Below are positions 55,330 through 64,000 of a stretch of DNA of 64,000 nucleotides, one piece after another. Source of the DNA: CAWELS01 sp964468205 (GTDB lineage Bacteria; Acidobacteriota; Terriglobia; Bryobacterales; Bryobacteraceae); contig CAYXVG010000005.1 in NCBI GenBank assembly GCA_964468205.1, positions 62,001-126,000 on the forward strand. Direction: 5' to 3'. Position numbers and translations under genes: made by a program. A model generated the notes under the pieces. The model worked only from the letters and a program-made list of their open reading frames with translations. It was not told the DNA's origin and did not search any database. How positions within the stretch are numbered: the first letter of the stretch is position 1; each line of letters opens with the position of its first letter.

Positions 55330-56547
55330 TCAGCCCTCGATAATCTCCAGCTTGTCGCCCTCTTTGAGAGCGCCCTGACCGGCAACGACCACCTTCTCGC
55401 CGGACGAGAGTCCGCTGCGGATCTGGACGATTCCCTCGTGCTCGTAGCCGAGGATGACCTTCACGCGCCGCGCCTGCTCACTATCGGAGACGAAGACGAA
55501 CGTCTCGCCGTCCTGTTCGAGCACGGCATTCTTCGGGATCAGCAGGGCCTCGGTAAGGGTGTCGGTTTCGAGAGAGACCCGGACGAAAGCGCCCGGTTTG
55601 AAGCCCGGTCTTTCGGTCGCGACCTCGACCGTGACCTTCACGGTCCCGGTGTTTTGGTCGACGACGGGAGCGACCCGCTTCACCCGTCCGGCGACGCGCT
55701 CGGACCCATCCGAACCCAGCGTCAGGAGAGCGGCCTGTCCCGGACTTACCGCGCGCGCGTCCCGCTCGGAGAGAAACACGTCCGCATGGAGCGGCGAGAA
55801 AGATCCCAGCTTGAACAACGCGTCGAGGCTGCGGACACGCTGCCCCATCTCCACTTTGCGTTCGGTGATATACCCCGCGAAGGGCGCCTTGATCCCGGTG
55901 AGGGCGATCTGGAGTTCAGATTGCGCGATTTCGGCTTCCAACTCGGCCACCCGGTGTTCCAGCTCCTTGATTTCGGAGCGCGAGACGCGGCGGTCGTGGA
56001 TGAGTTCGTCGAGCTGATACTTGCGCGTGGCGACTTCGGTCTCGCTAACGAGCCCGTCTTCGTGCGCCCGGCTGTAGCGATCATACTCGGTACGGGCGTT
56101 CTCGATCTGGACGCCGGCCTTCTCGAAATTGATCTTTGCCTTTTCGAGTTGCACCTTGCTCTGCGCCAGTCGCTCGCGGGCCAATTCGAGGTTGATGCGG
56201 TGCTGCGCGTCGTCAATTTTGCAGAGGAGCTGCCCCTGTTTGACAAAATCCCCTTCTTCGGCCAGGACCTCGCGGACGATGCCCTCCACCTGGGTCGCGA
56301 CCTCGATATCACGGAGCGCGCGGAGGTTGCCGGTGGAGTCAATAAAGGACGAGATCTCCCCCTTTTCGGCAACGGAAAGCTCTACCGGGACTCCGTTCTG
56401 TTCTCCCTTGCCTGTTTCGTCGTTGGCCTCCCCTTCGGCCTTCGCCACCGCGCCAATGAAGTGAAATTCCTGATTCAGAAGATATCCGCCGCCGACTAGC
56501 AGCACGAGCGTAATCAGGAATGCGTAGACCTTGGTCCTCTGACTCAT
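55330..56547 (-). CDS. RND periplasmic adaptor (membrane fusion protein)
   Basis: A 405-residue HlyD/AcrA-type adaptor anchored by an N-terminal helix (VYAFLITLVLLVGGGYLLN). The lipoyl half-motif VATQVEGIVREVLAEEGDFV is followed by a long coiled coil (about 110-215; RINLELARERLAQSKVQLEK, HRVAELEAEIAQSELQIAL), the second lipoyl half (GIKAPFAGYITERKVEMGQR) and a beta-barrel domain ending in ALLIPKNAVLEQDGE. It bridges the two permeases to an outer-membrane channel. AAGGAAAA serves as ribosome binding site. First RND gene of the operon. Confidence 0.9.
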   Translation of the reverse strand: MSQRTKVYAFLITLVLLVGGGYLLNQEFHFIGAVAKAEGEANDETGKGEQNGVPVELSVAEKGEISSFIDSTGNLRALRDIEVATQVEGIVREVLAEEGDFVKQGQLLCKIDDAQHRINLELARERLAQSKVQLEKAKINFEKAGVQIENARTEYDRYSRAHEDGLVSETEVATRKYQLDELIHDRRVSRSEIKELEHRVAELEAEIAQSELQIALTGIKAPFAGYITERKVEMGQRVRSLDALFKLGSFSPLHADVFLSERDARAVSPGQAALLTLGSDGSERVAGRVKRVAPVVDQNTGTVKVTVEVATERPGFKPGAFVRVSLETDTLTEALLIPKNAVLEQDGETFVFVSDSEQARRVKVILGYEHEGIVQIRSGLSSGEKVVVAGQGALKEGDKLEIIEG

Positions 56548-56706
56548 ACGTGTTTTCCTTGCCGGCCGGCTCCGTTGTAGCCGCCGGTCCGTAGCATTAC
56601 TCCTACATCTCCTTAGACATCTTCAATACGTGAAAGTTAACAGGGGTGTTCCAAAAAACTGGTGCAACGGTAAGCGGCGGGTGGCACGCCGCCACGCGGG
56701 CCGGTA

Positions 56707-57621
56707 CTACGGGCGGGCGCCCGGGAGCCCGGAAGCGATTACCGCGTCGAGCAGTTGTACGGAGACATCCGCGTCGATGGTGACGGTATCTTCCGTTCCT
56801 CCAATGGCTATCGTATCGTAGAGCGCCACAAGGTCGGGTTTGTCGCGGCCTCCAAATCGGGCGAGACCAATCAGCGCTTTCACCGCCGAGCGCAACGTCT
56901 CGGCGTCTTCGGCCGTCTGGCACGTTCCCTCGGCTCTGAATAGCATCCCGTTGTTGAGGTTGGCCATGGCGCGGAAACTCTCGACTTTTCTCAATACCCG
57001 GTCGAGGTTCGCGGCCGGGCCTCGAAGGCCTTCCTCCGGCGTGCTGAAACCGCCGCGTGAAACAGCCCAGATCTGGTTCGACCGGTCGATCCCTTCGATG
57101 AGCCGGATTAACTCCTGCGGCGGCCCCGCGGCTTGGTCGCGCTGGTCAATGATCTGCCGTACGCGATTGGGACTGCCGGCCAGGGCGGTAGAGGCGTTCA
57201 TGAATGTCACCGCGGTCAGGGCGTCCTCTACGATTAGATAGCCTTTGTAGGAAGTGCGGCGGGCGCCGTCCCAATCGAGCCGGGGTTCGAGACCACCCTC
57301 GGTGAACTTGCCGCGCGCCATCACCACCAGAGTCGAGCCATTGTACGCGGCCAGGATCTCCCAAAGCTTTTCCGGATCGACGCGCGTCTTTTCGATCAGC
57401 CCGTCAAGGCCCGGCGCCCGGCCCGAAGCTACGTGTTTGTCCCAGAAGGGGGTCTCCCTCAGGTGGTCCATCCGAATTCCGATGAGCGCTACAGTGTCCT
57501 GCGGAGCCAGCGTCAGCATGGCCGGGTCCACCTTGACCCCGGGAGGTCCGCCGGGGCCACAGGCGGATACCCACAACAGACAACCGGCGGCGAGCACTCC
57601 GGCGAGAGCGTTTAGGCGCAT
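56707..57621 (-). CDS. Hypothetical lipoprotein
   Basis: A 304-residue exported protein. The start at 57621 gives a lipoprotein signal (LAGVLAAGCLLWVSACG) with lipidation at Cys21; the frame extends three codons further. The mature part is soluble, without repeats or catalytic motifs that I recognise (TLAPQDTVALIGIRMDHLRE, GSTLVVMARGKF, TLRSAVKALIGLARFGG). The layout is like the acidobacterial lipoproteins that sum up two half-domains, but I cannot name a family. It lies 159 bases upstream of the RND adaptor on the same strand, so it may belong to the same transcript. Confidence 0.65.
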   Translation of the reverse strand: MRLNALAGVLAAGCLLWVSACGPGGPPGVKVDPAMLTLAPQDTVALIGIRMDHLRETPFWDKHVASGRAPGLDGLIEKTRVDPEKLWEILAAYNGSTLVVMARGKFTEGGLEPRLDWDGARRTSYKGYLIVEDALTAVTFMNASTALAGSPNRVRQIIDQRDQAAGPPQELIRLIEGIDRSNQIWAVSRGGFSTPEEGLRGPAANLDRVLRKVESFRAMANLNNGMLFRAEGTCQTAEDAETLRSAVKALIGLARFGGRDKPDLVALYDTIAIGGTEDTVTIDADVSVQLLDAVIASGLPGARP

Positions 57622-57666
57622 GGGGACCATTATGCTTGATCGGATGCCAACCGGGCGCGGGCAGCG

Positions 57667-58434
57667 TCAATCGGGCTTGCGGGCAATCAGTTCGAAGTTG
57701 CTGCCCAAGCGGCTTACCAGCGGCAGGCGAATCAGAACCTCGTCGGCCGCGCGCGCGATGCGGTAGAGTGCGGCCGAGCCTGGGAACAGGCCGGCGGCCG
57801 GCGTCGAAGCGAAGTCATAGAAGCGGGTTCGCGCCTCGAAGCCGGCGCCGGAAAACAGCCGCCGTATGGCGGCGGGACGCAGCTCCCGTTCGTCCGGGCT
57901 CTGGTGCTTCTCCATGAGGCGGGGGACGAGCAGCCGGCCCACGGCCCCGGAAAGACGGTAGCGGCTGGGGTCAAGCGAGTAGAAAATTCCGCCGGGGCGG
58001 AGGATGGCGAAGGCACGGCCGGCGAGGCGGATGAGCGCTTGATCATCGAGATGATGCAGGAGGAAGACGGCGGCAATCGCATCGAACGCACGGCCGCCGA
58101 ATTGGGCGCTGTCGATATCGCCCGTAAGGAATTCGACGTTTTGGACCCCGGCGGCCGCGGCATCGAGGCAGGCTTGCCGTATGGCCGCCGCGGAGAGGTC
58201 GATCGCGGCAATACGGCCAACGCGCGGAGCCAGCAGCAGTTCGGTATCGCCGATGCCGCAACCAAGACTGAGCAGGCGCGAATTCGGCCCGGCTTCGGTG
58301 GCCTCGAGAATGCGGCTGGCGGAGTGCCGCCGGAAAGCCCGCACGGCTGGCCGCGCGAAGTGTTTCTGGGCAAATCCCGAGTAGACCTCCTCGTGGTGCG
58401 CCAGCTCCCGGGCGAGTGCGTCGCGGTCGGCCAT
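57667..58434 (-). CDS. Class I SAM-dependent methyltransferase
   Basis: A 255-residue methyltransferase. Motif I is LLSLGCGIGDTELLLA (near residue 54), the acidic residue of motif II is in IAAIDLSAAAI, and FDAIAAVFLLHHLDD plus LRPGGIFYSLDPSRYRL give motifs IV and V. The fold is UbiE/Methyltransf_11-like, acting on a small molecule or lipid; the substrate is unknown. The C-terminal part (LFPGSAALYRIARAADEVLI) resembles methyltransferases linked to surface glycan clusters. It is divergent from the next methyltransferase gene, 80 bases away. Confidence 0.82.
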   Translation of the reverse strand: MADRDALARELAHHEEVYSGFAQKHFARPAVRAFRRHSASRILEATEAGPNSRLLSLGCGIGDTELLLAPRVGRIAAIDLSAAAIRQACLDAAAAGVQNVEFLTGDIDSAQFGGRAFDAIAAVFLLHHLDDQALIRLAGRAFAILRPGGIFYSLDPSRYRLSGAVGRLLVPRLMEKHQSPDERELRPAAIRRLFSGAGFEARTRFYDFASTPAAGLFPGSAALYRIARAADEVLIRLPLVSRLGSNFELIARKPD

Positions 58435-58514
58435 TCGGGTTCAGGATCGCATGAGTCCGGAGGGGAAGCAAAGCAGGAAAGCCACGAACATCGTACCTGA
58501 GGATTGATGTTTGT

Positions 58515-59681
58515 ATGCTGTTGGAGATGGACTTGGACCGGTTCATGGACGAGGCGCGCGGGTTTTGGGAGAACCTCGGGAAGCTGAAGCGGGAGAATCC
58601 GCTGGAGGGATCGGGGTGGTACCCGTATGACTCGCTGAGCGCGGTAACGATGCTGCGGCCTCTGTTGAAAAATGACTTCGAGCTGCTGCCGCCGCTGTGG
58701 GAGGCCGAGCCGGTCCTGGATCTGGGCTGCGCGGATGGGGATCTGGCGTTCTTCTTGGAGTCGCTGGGGGCGGAGGTGGACGCGGTCGACTACGAGGAGA
58801 TGAACTTCAATCAGCTCCGCGGCGCGCGCCGCCTCCGCGAACTGCTCGATTCCCGCGCCGGAGTCTACTCGGTGAACCTGGATTGGTATTTTGAGCTGCC
58901 GCGCAGGCGCTACGGGCTGGTGCTGTTTCTCGGAATTCTCTATCACTTGAAGAACCCGTTCTATGTGCTGGAGCGGCTGGCTTATCACGGCGCGTACTGC
59001 CTGCTGAGCACACGGGTGGCCCGAATCACGGCGCGGCAAGGCGTTCCCATCGGAGACCATCCGGTGGCCTATCTGCTGGAGCCTCGCGAGGCGAATAACG
59101 ATCCCACAAACTACTGGATCTTTTCCCCGGCGGGCCTGCGCCGTCTGGCAGAGCGAACCGGGTGGAGCGTTTTGGCGAGCGGGTTCGCCGGCTGTGAAAG
59201 TGCCTCGAATCCGGTGGACGCGGATGCCGACGAACGCATGTTCGTGTTGCTCAAGAGCAGAGTGCGGTATCCGGACCTCGGCATCCGGCTGCTCGAGGGA
59301 TGGCACGCGGTAGAGGAGGACGGTTGGCGCTGGACGGCGCGCGAATTCTCCTTCGAGGCGCTGCTGCCAAGAGAACGGCGGGTGAGCGAGTTCGCCCTCT
59401 CCGTGGCAGTTCCGGAGGAACTCCTGCGCGTCGAGGGTTCGGTGAGGATGCGGTGCGAGGTGGATGGCATCGATGCCGGAGCGGCCCAGTTTCGCACGCC
59501 GGGAGCACACACGTTTCGCGGTAGTTTCCCGGACGCCGCGGCCGAACGGGCGATGGTGCGCTTCACCGTGGCGCCGGGGTGTTGCCCCGGTGGAGATGAC
59601 CAGCGCGAGCTTGGCGTGCGGCTCTGCTTCGCGGATGAGTTGGCGGGCGGACGCAGCGGACTGCCGTTCCGGGTCTCTTAG
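58515..59681 (+). CDS. Methyltransferase with C-terminal beta-rich domain
   Basis: A 388-residue protein. Residues about 60-240 are a class I methyltransferase (VLDLGCADGDLAFFLESLG, VDAVDYEEMNFNQLRGA, YGLVLFLGILYHLKNPFYVL), similar to the DUF1698/CmoB pattern, where the YHLxxP segment is characteristic. Residues about 275-388 form a separate beta-rich region (WTAREFSFEALLPRERRVSE, LSVAVPEELLRVEGSVRMRC) absent from CmoB, which is unusual. Substrate unknown; a role in glycan or tRNA wobble-base modification is possible but not shown. Confidence 0.75.
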   Translation: MLLEMDLDRFMDEARGFWENLGKLKRENPLEGSGWYPYDSLSAVTMLRPLLKNDFELLPPLWEAEPVLDLGCADGDLAFFLESLGAEVDAVDYEEMNFNQLRGARRLRELLDSRAGVYSVNLDWYFELPRRRYGLVLFLGILYHLKNPFYVLERLAYHGAYCLLSTRVARITARQGVPIGDHPVAYLLEPREANNDPTNYWIFSPAGLRRLAERTGWSVLASGFAGCESASNPVDADADERMFVLLKSRVRYPDLGIRLLEGWHAVEEDGWRWTAREFSFEALLPRERRVSEFALSVAVPEELLRVEGSVRMRCEVDGIDAGAAQFRTPGAHTFRGSFPDAAAERAMVRFTVAPGCCPGGDDQRELGVRLCFADELAGGRSGLPFRVS

Positions 59682-59725
59682 GCCCCGCCGGGATCGCAAC
59701 TGCCAGTCGCGTCTACACTCACCCC

Positions 59726-60621
59726 ATGAAGTGGCGAGAGTCTCCGTGGCGGCAAAACCTTCTCTTGAATGCGAGCGGCCGCCGCGGCCCAGACTTTTCG
59801 CGAGTGGTCCGCCGACACGGCTTGCTTTGGGTAGTTGTGCCGCTCGTCTGACTCTGCGTGTGCGCAAGCTGACAGGCGCAGCCGCTAGGGTGTCTTCTGC
59901 ATCAAGAGCCCGGGACGCCTTTTCGATCCGAAGGACTTTCGGAACTGGTCGGCGACATCGTTTTCGAGTGCATGGGCGGCAACCCGACGCCAGCGGGCGA
60001 ATCCGTGCCAGCAGTCGACCTGCGTCTTTCCCTGAACACTAGCGTCGCCGCTGGAGGAATTCTATTCCTCGACGATCCCCTGCCGTCGGATCACGTTCTC
60101 TGCACTGGCGCCTGCGGAGTGAACGGCGTGGGCGGAGCGGGGCTGACCTTCTCCAGCCCGTCGGCGCCGGAGAACAATGGGCAACGTGTGCCGAACGTCT
60201 TTCAGGGACGCCAGGTTGGAGGAAATTCAGTGGAATGGTTCGACATTCCCATTGATCCGCCTGGTACAGTCGGGTCGCGCATCATTCGCATCAGGAATGT
60301 CAGAGCGAACGCCTCCGCAGTGCCGCCCGGGCATTCGATCATGGGACCTTGAGCGGCCCGATTCCGGGCTTCCCGCTCACGGCCGACCCCGGCGCGGTCC
60401 AGACGGCGTTCGACTATGCAATCAGCAACGCCGCATCTCTCAATCAGTGTGAACCGCACAACCCGGCGCAGCCTGGAGAGCCGGGCAGCCCAACCTTCGA
60501 ACTGAAGTTTGCCGAATTGGTACCCTTCGCGATGAGGACACGCGGGACGCCAAACGGCTCGGTTGCGAATCCCTTCCCGTCACGGTGGATGCCGGCGACT
60601 TCCGCAGCCAGCCCGGGGTGA
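59726..60621 (+). pseudogene. Broken exported-protein gene
   Basis: Starting at ATG 59726 one frame reads through a signal-like region (RHGLLWVVVPLV, then LCVCAS and QAQP) broken by two in-frame TGA codons at 59849-59851 and 59870-59872. It continues as SEGLSELVGDIVFECMGGNP, VPAVDLRLSLNTSV, CGVNGVGGAGLTF, VPNVFQGRQ and IIRIRNVRANASA, a pattern I associate with exported proteins of Solibacter-like bacteria. Near 60330-60350 the frame shifts by one and the product continues as FDYAISNAASLNQCEPHNP and FELKFAELVPFAMRTRG. Intact relatives are much longer, so this is also truncated at the C-terminus. Confidence 0.65.
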
Positions 60622-60698
60622 CCGTGGCAGTCCAGTGAAGCGCGAGTGGGGGACTCCGGCCAGCCCTGGCCCGTCCCGGGAGCGGATAGCGCCGGCCG

Positions 60699-61559
60699 CT
60701 ATCTCTTGCGGCCGAGGATCCAGTCGAGCGCGTCCGACGACTGGTAGATGAGCGCTTCCGGATAGTGTTCGAATGGATGGAAATACTCGAAGGTCAGGTA
60801 GCCGTCGTAGCCCACCTTCTTCAGCTCTTCGACGACGGCCGGCCAGTTCGTTGTGCCGTCGAGCAAGGTGCGAAATGTCCGCAAGGTGAACTCATTCGTA
60901 TTCTTGTCCCACTCCTTCAGGTGAACGTTCTTGATCCGTGGGCCTAAGATCGGGATCCAGTGCTCGGGAAATTGGTACTGCATGATGTTGCCGGTATCGA
61001 AGTGGACGCGGACGTTTGGGCTCTGGAAACTGTCGACAAAGCTCACAATCTCTCCGGGACCCATCAGAAACCCATTGAGGAAGATGTTTTCGATGTTCAG
61101 GCTCACGCCCGCCTCCTCGGCCTTGGGGATCAGCGAGCGCAGCGCGGCGCGCGACCGCTCCCCGCAAACACCGGGCGGCACCGGTTCAAAATCCTGAACC
61201 CATGGAGCATGGACAGCGCCAGGGACCACCAGCAAATTGCCGGTTCCCACCAGCGCTGCCGCCTCGACCATCCGGTGGGTCAACTCCAGCCCCTGACGGC
61301 GGCGGACGGGATCGGCGCTCGTCAGCGGATACTCCCAGAATAGAAACGAGCAGACGCCACTGATAGCGATGCCCGCTTCGTCCGCAAGCTTCTTGATGTC
61401 GAGTAGATCACTGTCGGAGGATTCCATCGAGAACTCGCCCTCGAGGACGAAGTTAAGCTCGACGGCGTCGAATCCCGCATCCCGGGCGAGATCGAGGCAC
61501 TCCTTGAGGCTCCACGTCTGCGGGTACGGGAAGGCCCACATGTTGATTGATTTCTTCAT
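60699..61559 (-). CDS. Sugar phosphate isomerase/epimerase (TIM barrel)
   Basis: A 286-residue xylose-isomerase-like TIM-barrel protein (AP_endonuc_2 superfamily). Metal-binding positions can be followed: GFDAVELNFVLEGEF, AGVSLNIENIFLN (Glu), NVRVHFDTGNIMQYQF (His, Asp), IKNVHLKEWDKN (His) and GYDGYLTFEYFHPFEHYPE (Glu). ATG 61559 opens the standard MKKSINMWAFPY start; the frame continues upstream without a likely start. Related proteins isomerise or epimerise keto-sugars and inositol derivatives. Divergent from the sulfatase gene, 148 bases away, which may belong to the same catabolic programme. Confidence 0.85.
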   Translation of the reverse strand: MKKSINMWAFPYPQTWSLKECLDLARDAGFDAVELNFVLEGEFSMESSDSDLLDIKKLADEAGIAISGVCSFLFWEYPLTSADPVRRRQGLELTHRMVEAAALVGTGNLLVVPGAVHAPWVQDFEPVPPGVCGERSRAALRSLIPKAEEAGVSLNIENIFLNGFLMGPGEIVSFVDSFQSPNVRVHFDTGNIMQYQFPEHWIPILGPRIKNVHLKEWDKNTNEFTLRTFRTLLDGTTNWPAVVEELKKVGYDGYLTFEYFHPFEHYPEALIYQSSDALDWILGRKR

Positions 61560-61707
61560 TGTCAAGAACGCCTTTCCGCCGCGGGGCGGCGATTGCGTTT
61601 CCCCGGCGCCCCACCGATCCCAGTATCGCCGTTTCCTTCGCTCGGTGACAGGTTTCCACGCACCAAAGGGCTGGCCTGCAAACCGCGATGATAGAATCGG
61701 GTGAAGC

Positions 61708-63138
61708 ATGAAAAGGCGGGAATTCCTGGGAACGCTGGCCGGGGCCGCTCCGCTGCTTGGAGCCGGCCGGAAACGCAATCTGGTCCTCATCCTCTCCGAC
61801 GATCACCGCTACGACATGATGAGCAGCCGGGGCCATCCGTGGATCCGGACACCGCACATGGACCGGATGGCGGCCGAAGGCATCTTGTTCGAGAACGCCT
61901 TCGTCACAACATCGCTCTGCTCTCCCAGCCGGGCTTCCATTCTGACCGGACAGTACTCCCACGCTCACGGCGTCAACGACAACTCGACGCCGCTTCCCTC
62001 CGGACTGCCATCCTTTCCCGCGGTCCTGCAGCGGCACGGCTACCGGACCGCGTTCATCGGCAAGTGGCACATGGGAGGCGCGAATGACGCGCCACGGCCG
62101 GGTTTCGACCGGTGGTTCTCGTTCCGGGGGCAGGGCTCCTACGTGGATCCAGTGGTCAACGACGACGGCGCGCGCCGGCAGCTTCAGGGCTATTTGACGG
62201 ACATCCTGACCGAAGAGGCAGTGCGTTTCATCGGTGAGAACCGGACGCGCCCGTTTCTCCTCTACCTATCCCATAAGGCCGTTCACGGGCACTTCATCCC
62301 CGCCGAGCGCCACCAGGAGATGTACGCTTCCGCGAAGATTCCCTACCCGCCCTCGATGGCCGATACGGAGGAGAACTATCGCGGGAAGCCTGAATGGGTA
62401 CGGCGGCAGCGGAACTCCTGGCATGGCGTGGATGGAATGTACAACCACCAGGTCGGCTTCGACGACGTCTACCGGGGTTGCGCGCGCGCCCTGATGTCGC
62501 TCGACGAGAGCATCGGAACCGTCCGCGGGGCACTGGACGCAAACGGTCTCCTCAACGACACGCTGATGATCTACATGGGGGATAACGGCTTCCTGTTCGG
62601 CGAGCACGGCCTCATCGACAAGCGGGTGATGTATGAGCCCTCGATACGCATCCCCATGATTGGCCGGTGTCCTGACCTATTCGACGGCGGGCGCGCGGCG
62701 GAGGGGATGGCTCTCAACATCGATATCTGCCCGACGATGCTCGATGCGGCCGGCGCGGCAATCCCGCCAACCGTGCATGGACGATCGCTGCTGCCTCTCA
62801 TCCGCGGAGACGAAGGCTGGCGGACCGATTTCGTCTACGAGTACTTCTGGGAACGGGCTTACCCGCAAACACCCACCGTCATCGGCCTGCGAACGGACCG
62901 GTACAGTTTCATGCGCTATCACGGCGTCTGGGACCTGTACGAGTTGTACGACATCCGGAAGGACCCCGGGCAGAGGAACAATCTCCTCGCCGGTGTCCGC
63001 ACCACTACGGAAGGCGGGCGTCTGTTTAATCGCATCCAGGATCCTGAGCTGAAAGCTCTGGTCGCCGGATTCGAAGATGCGATCCGCGCGCGGCTGTCAA
63101 CCACCGGCGGGCGGATGGAACCCACCTGGAGGGCCTGA
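61708..63138 (+). CDS. Sulfatase (arylsulfatase A family)
   Basis: A 476-residue exported sulfatase. A twin-arginine-like start (MKRREFLGTLAGAAPLLGAG) precedes the alkaline-phosphatase-fold domain. The metal-binding aspartates are in LVLILSDDHRYDMM (residues 31-32) and MGDNGFLFGEHG; the cysteine to be converted to formylglycine is Cys71 in TSLCSPSRASILTG, matching CxPxR. GYRTAFIGKWHMGG holds the conserved K-x-H. Members of this type release sulfate from glycans such as mucin, heparan or algal polysaccharides. It needs a formylglycine-generating or anaerobic sulfatase-maturing enzyme, which is not in the window. Confidence 0.92.
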   Translation: MKRREFLGTLAGAAPLLGAGRKRNLVLILSDDHRYDMMSSRGHPWIRTPHMDRMAAEGILFENAFVTTSLCSPSRASILTGQYSHAHGVNDNSTPLPSGLPSFPAVLQRHGYRTAFIGKWHMGGANDAPRPGFDRWFSFRGQGSYVDPVVNDDGARRQLQGYLTDILTEEAVRFIGENRTRPFLLYLSHKAVHGHFIPAERHQEMYASAKIPYPPSMADTEENYRGKPEWVRRQRNSWHGVDGMYNHQVGFDDVYRGCARALMSLDESIGTVRGALDANGLLNDTLMIYMGDNGFLFGEHGLIDKRVMYEPSIRIPMIGRCPDLFDGGRAAEGMALNIDICPTMLDAAGAAIPPTVHGRSLLPLIRGDEGWRTDFVYEYFWERAYPQTPTVIGLRTDRYSFMRYHGVWDLYELYDIRKDPGQRNNLLAGVRTTTEGGRLFNRIQDPELKALVAGFEDAIRARLSTTGGRMEPTWRA

Positions 63139-63174
63139 AACGGGCGAAAGCCGGGGCGGCCCGGCGCTCGCATG

Positions 63175-64000
63175 CTACTCGGACTGCAGCTCGAGCCGGT
63201 GAGTCTGATCCGCTTCCACTGCCCGGCGGCTGAAGGCCAGCGGCGCATAGCGGCGCTCTGACCACAATTCCGCCAGGTCCGCGTAGAAGGCGCTCTCCGG
63301 CTGCCCCGACTGCCCCGGCGCACTCGTGAATACGGAGCGGTCCCAATCGCTCAGATCAAGAATGTGCCGGTAGGAGGCGCCGCTCCGCTGCCTGTAACCG
63401 GCGCCCGGGGTGGCGTTCGGCGTGAATCCATCGCCTCCGCGCTCGAACGGACCCACATTGAAGACCGCTCGCCGCTGAGGCGTGTTGGCCAGCGGATGGC
63501 GAAAGATTACGGTGTGCAATGTGCCCCAACGCCAATGCGGGGAGCCGGCGCCCAGCAGGTCTCCGGCTTTGGCCCAGGCTTCACTGAGCGACCCGCGGAG
63601 TACACGCTCCCGTTCGGTGACCGGGGCGCTGGCCAGCAATTGGATGAGAACCGGTAGCTGCAAATTGCGCGCGATCAGGTCCGTGTGTTCCTCCGGCGCA
63701 CGGCCAGCTACGAAGTGGCGTATGAGCATGGGCAGCCAGATTTCATACAACGCCGCGGCTGCGGAGTCCTCGTCGAGCACGTGATCCCATTCCTCGAACA
63801 GGCGGCGCGCTTTCGCTAACTCTGTGTCGCCCCCGGTTGGCAATTGCGCCACGATCGCAGTCAACTCCCAGGCGGGCAGCGACGTCTCGTCGTGCTGAAG
63901 CTCCTGGAAATCCTCGACCGAGAATCTTCCGCCGCCCGTCAGCGCCTCCTCGATGCGGCGGAATCGATACGGAGGGGACCAGTCGAAGCCCAAGTCGTAG
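63175..64000 (-). CDS. Penicillin-acylase-like enzyme, C-terminal part
   Basis: A minus-strand frame enters from the right edge without a start and ends at 63175; 274 residues are visible. The sequence is the C-terminal part of the beta subunit of the penicillin amidase family (Ntn hydrolases): FDWSPPYRFRRIEEAL, RWGTLHTVIFRHPLA, GGDGFTPNATPGAGY, and GASYRHILDLSDWDRSVF followed by SAPGQSGQPESAFYADL. The catalytic N-terminal serine of the beta chain lies outside the window. Such enzymes hydrolyse amides, including N-acyl homoserine lactones in some members. Periplasmic, processed from a precursor. Confidence 0.88.
   Translation of the reverse strand, partial: YDLGFDWSPPYRFRRIEEALTGGGRFSVEDFQELQHDETSLPAWELTAIVAQLPTGGDTELAKARRLFEEWDHVLDEDSAAAALYEIWLPMLIRHFVAGRAPEEHTDLIARNLQLPVLIQLLASAPVTERERVLRGSLSEAWAKAGDLLGAGSPHWRWGTLHTVIFRHPLANTPQRRAVFNVGPFERGGDGFTPNATPGAGYRQRSGASYRHILDLSDWDRSVFTSAPGQSGQPESAFYADLAELWSERRYAPLAFSRRAVEADQTHRLELQSE

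Noticed and set aside
57732..59867. A 711-codon minus-strand open frame
   Set aside because: Antisense to the methyltransferase at 58515-59681 and out of frame with the one at 57667-58434. Arginine/proline-rich product without recognisable motifs.
59849..59872. Possible selenocysteine codons (two in-frame TGA)
   Set aside because: They lie in the signal-peptide region, no plausible SECIS-like hairpin was evident, and the same gene has a frameshift, so decay is simpler.

Overview
The window looks like the chromosome of a soil or sediment Acidobacteriota, most likely the Solibacter/Bryobacter side of the phylum. This is inferred from gene families, not from a marker gene: a Carboxypeptidase-regulatory-domain TonB receptor of the Oar type, a PEP-CTERM protein, TAT-exported Gfo/Idh/MocA oxidoreductases, DUF1080, a sulfatase, tandem RND permeases and a decayed exported protein of a kind I associate with these bacteria. 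The DNA is GC-rich with tight gene packing. I found no rRNA, tRNA or CRISPR array.

Region by region. 1-4.2 kb: start of a membrane protein cut by the left edge, a PEP-CTERM surface protein with a good promoter, and a TPR lipoprotein of the kind linked to exosortase systems. 4.2-8.3 kb: an RNA uridine methyltransferase, trpS, an MFS exporter and a small P-loop kinase. 8.3-13.4 kb: a three-gene beta-oxidation operon on the minus strand, in the order dehydrogenase/hydratase, thiolase, acyl-CoA dehydrogenase (like fadNAE). 13.6-21.2 kb: a sugar oxidoreductase, a DUF1080 protein, a DUF2064 transferase, a large TonB-dependent receptor and a radical SAM/SPASM-like enzyme.

21.2-26.5 kb is an accessory island. 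It holds a decayed IS701-type transposase, a promoter-led pair of genes (secreted beta-propeller-like protein plus a very cysteine-rich secreted protein), an IS66 remnant, and a 350-bp, about 99% identical second copy of the 3' end of the radical SAM gene. 26.6-39.6 kb: an exported glycoside-hydrolase-like protein, a long intergenic stretch with inverted repeats, a flippase-like membrane protein, a second Gfo/Idh/MocA protein, a PIG-L deacetylase overlapping selA, pyruvate carboxylase, a DUF4097 lipoprotein and a histidine kinase.

39.7-48.8 kb: clpC behind an orphan LolD-like ATPase, an aldo/keto-reductase-fold protein that has lost most of its catalytic tetrad, DUF192 and zinc-ribbon/PspC proteins, then a two-gene unit of a 995-residue CHAT protease and a 154-residue protein with one glycine/alanine-rich membrane segment. 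That unit is the best candidate here for an undescribed protease-effector system. 48.8-64 kb: two overlapping RND permease genes with their adaptor and a lipoprotein, two methyltransferases, a broken exported-protein gene with two in-frame TGA codons and a frameshift, a TIM-barrel isomerase/epimerase, a sulfatase and the C-terminal part of a penicillin-acylase-like enzyme cut by the right edge.
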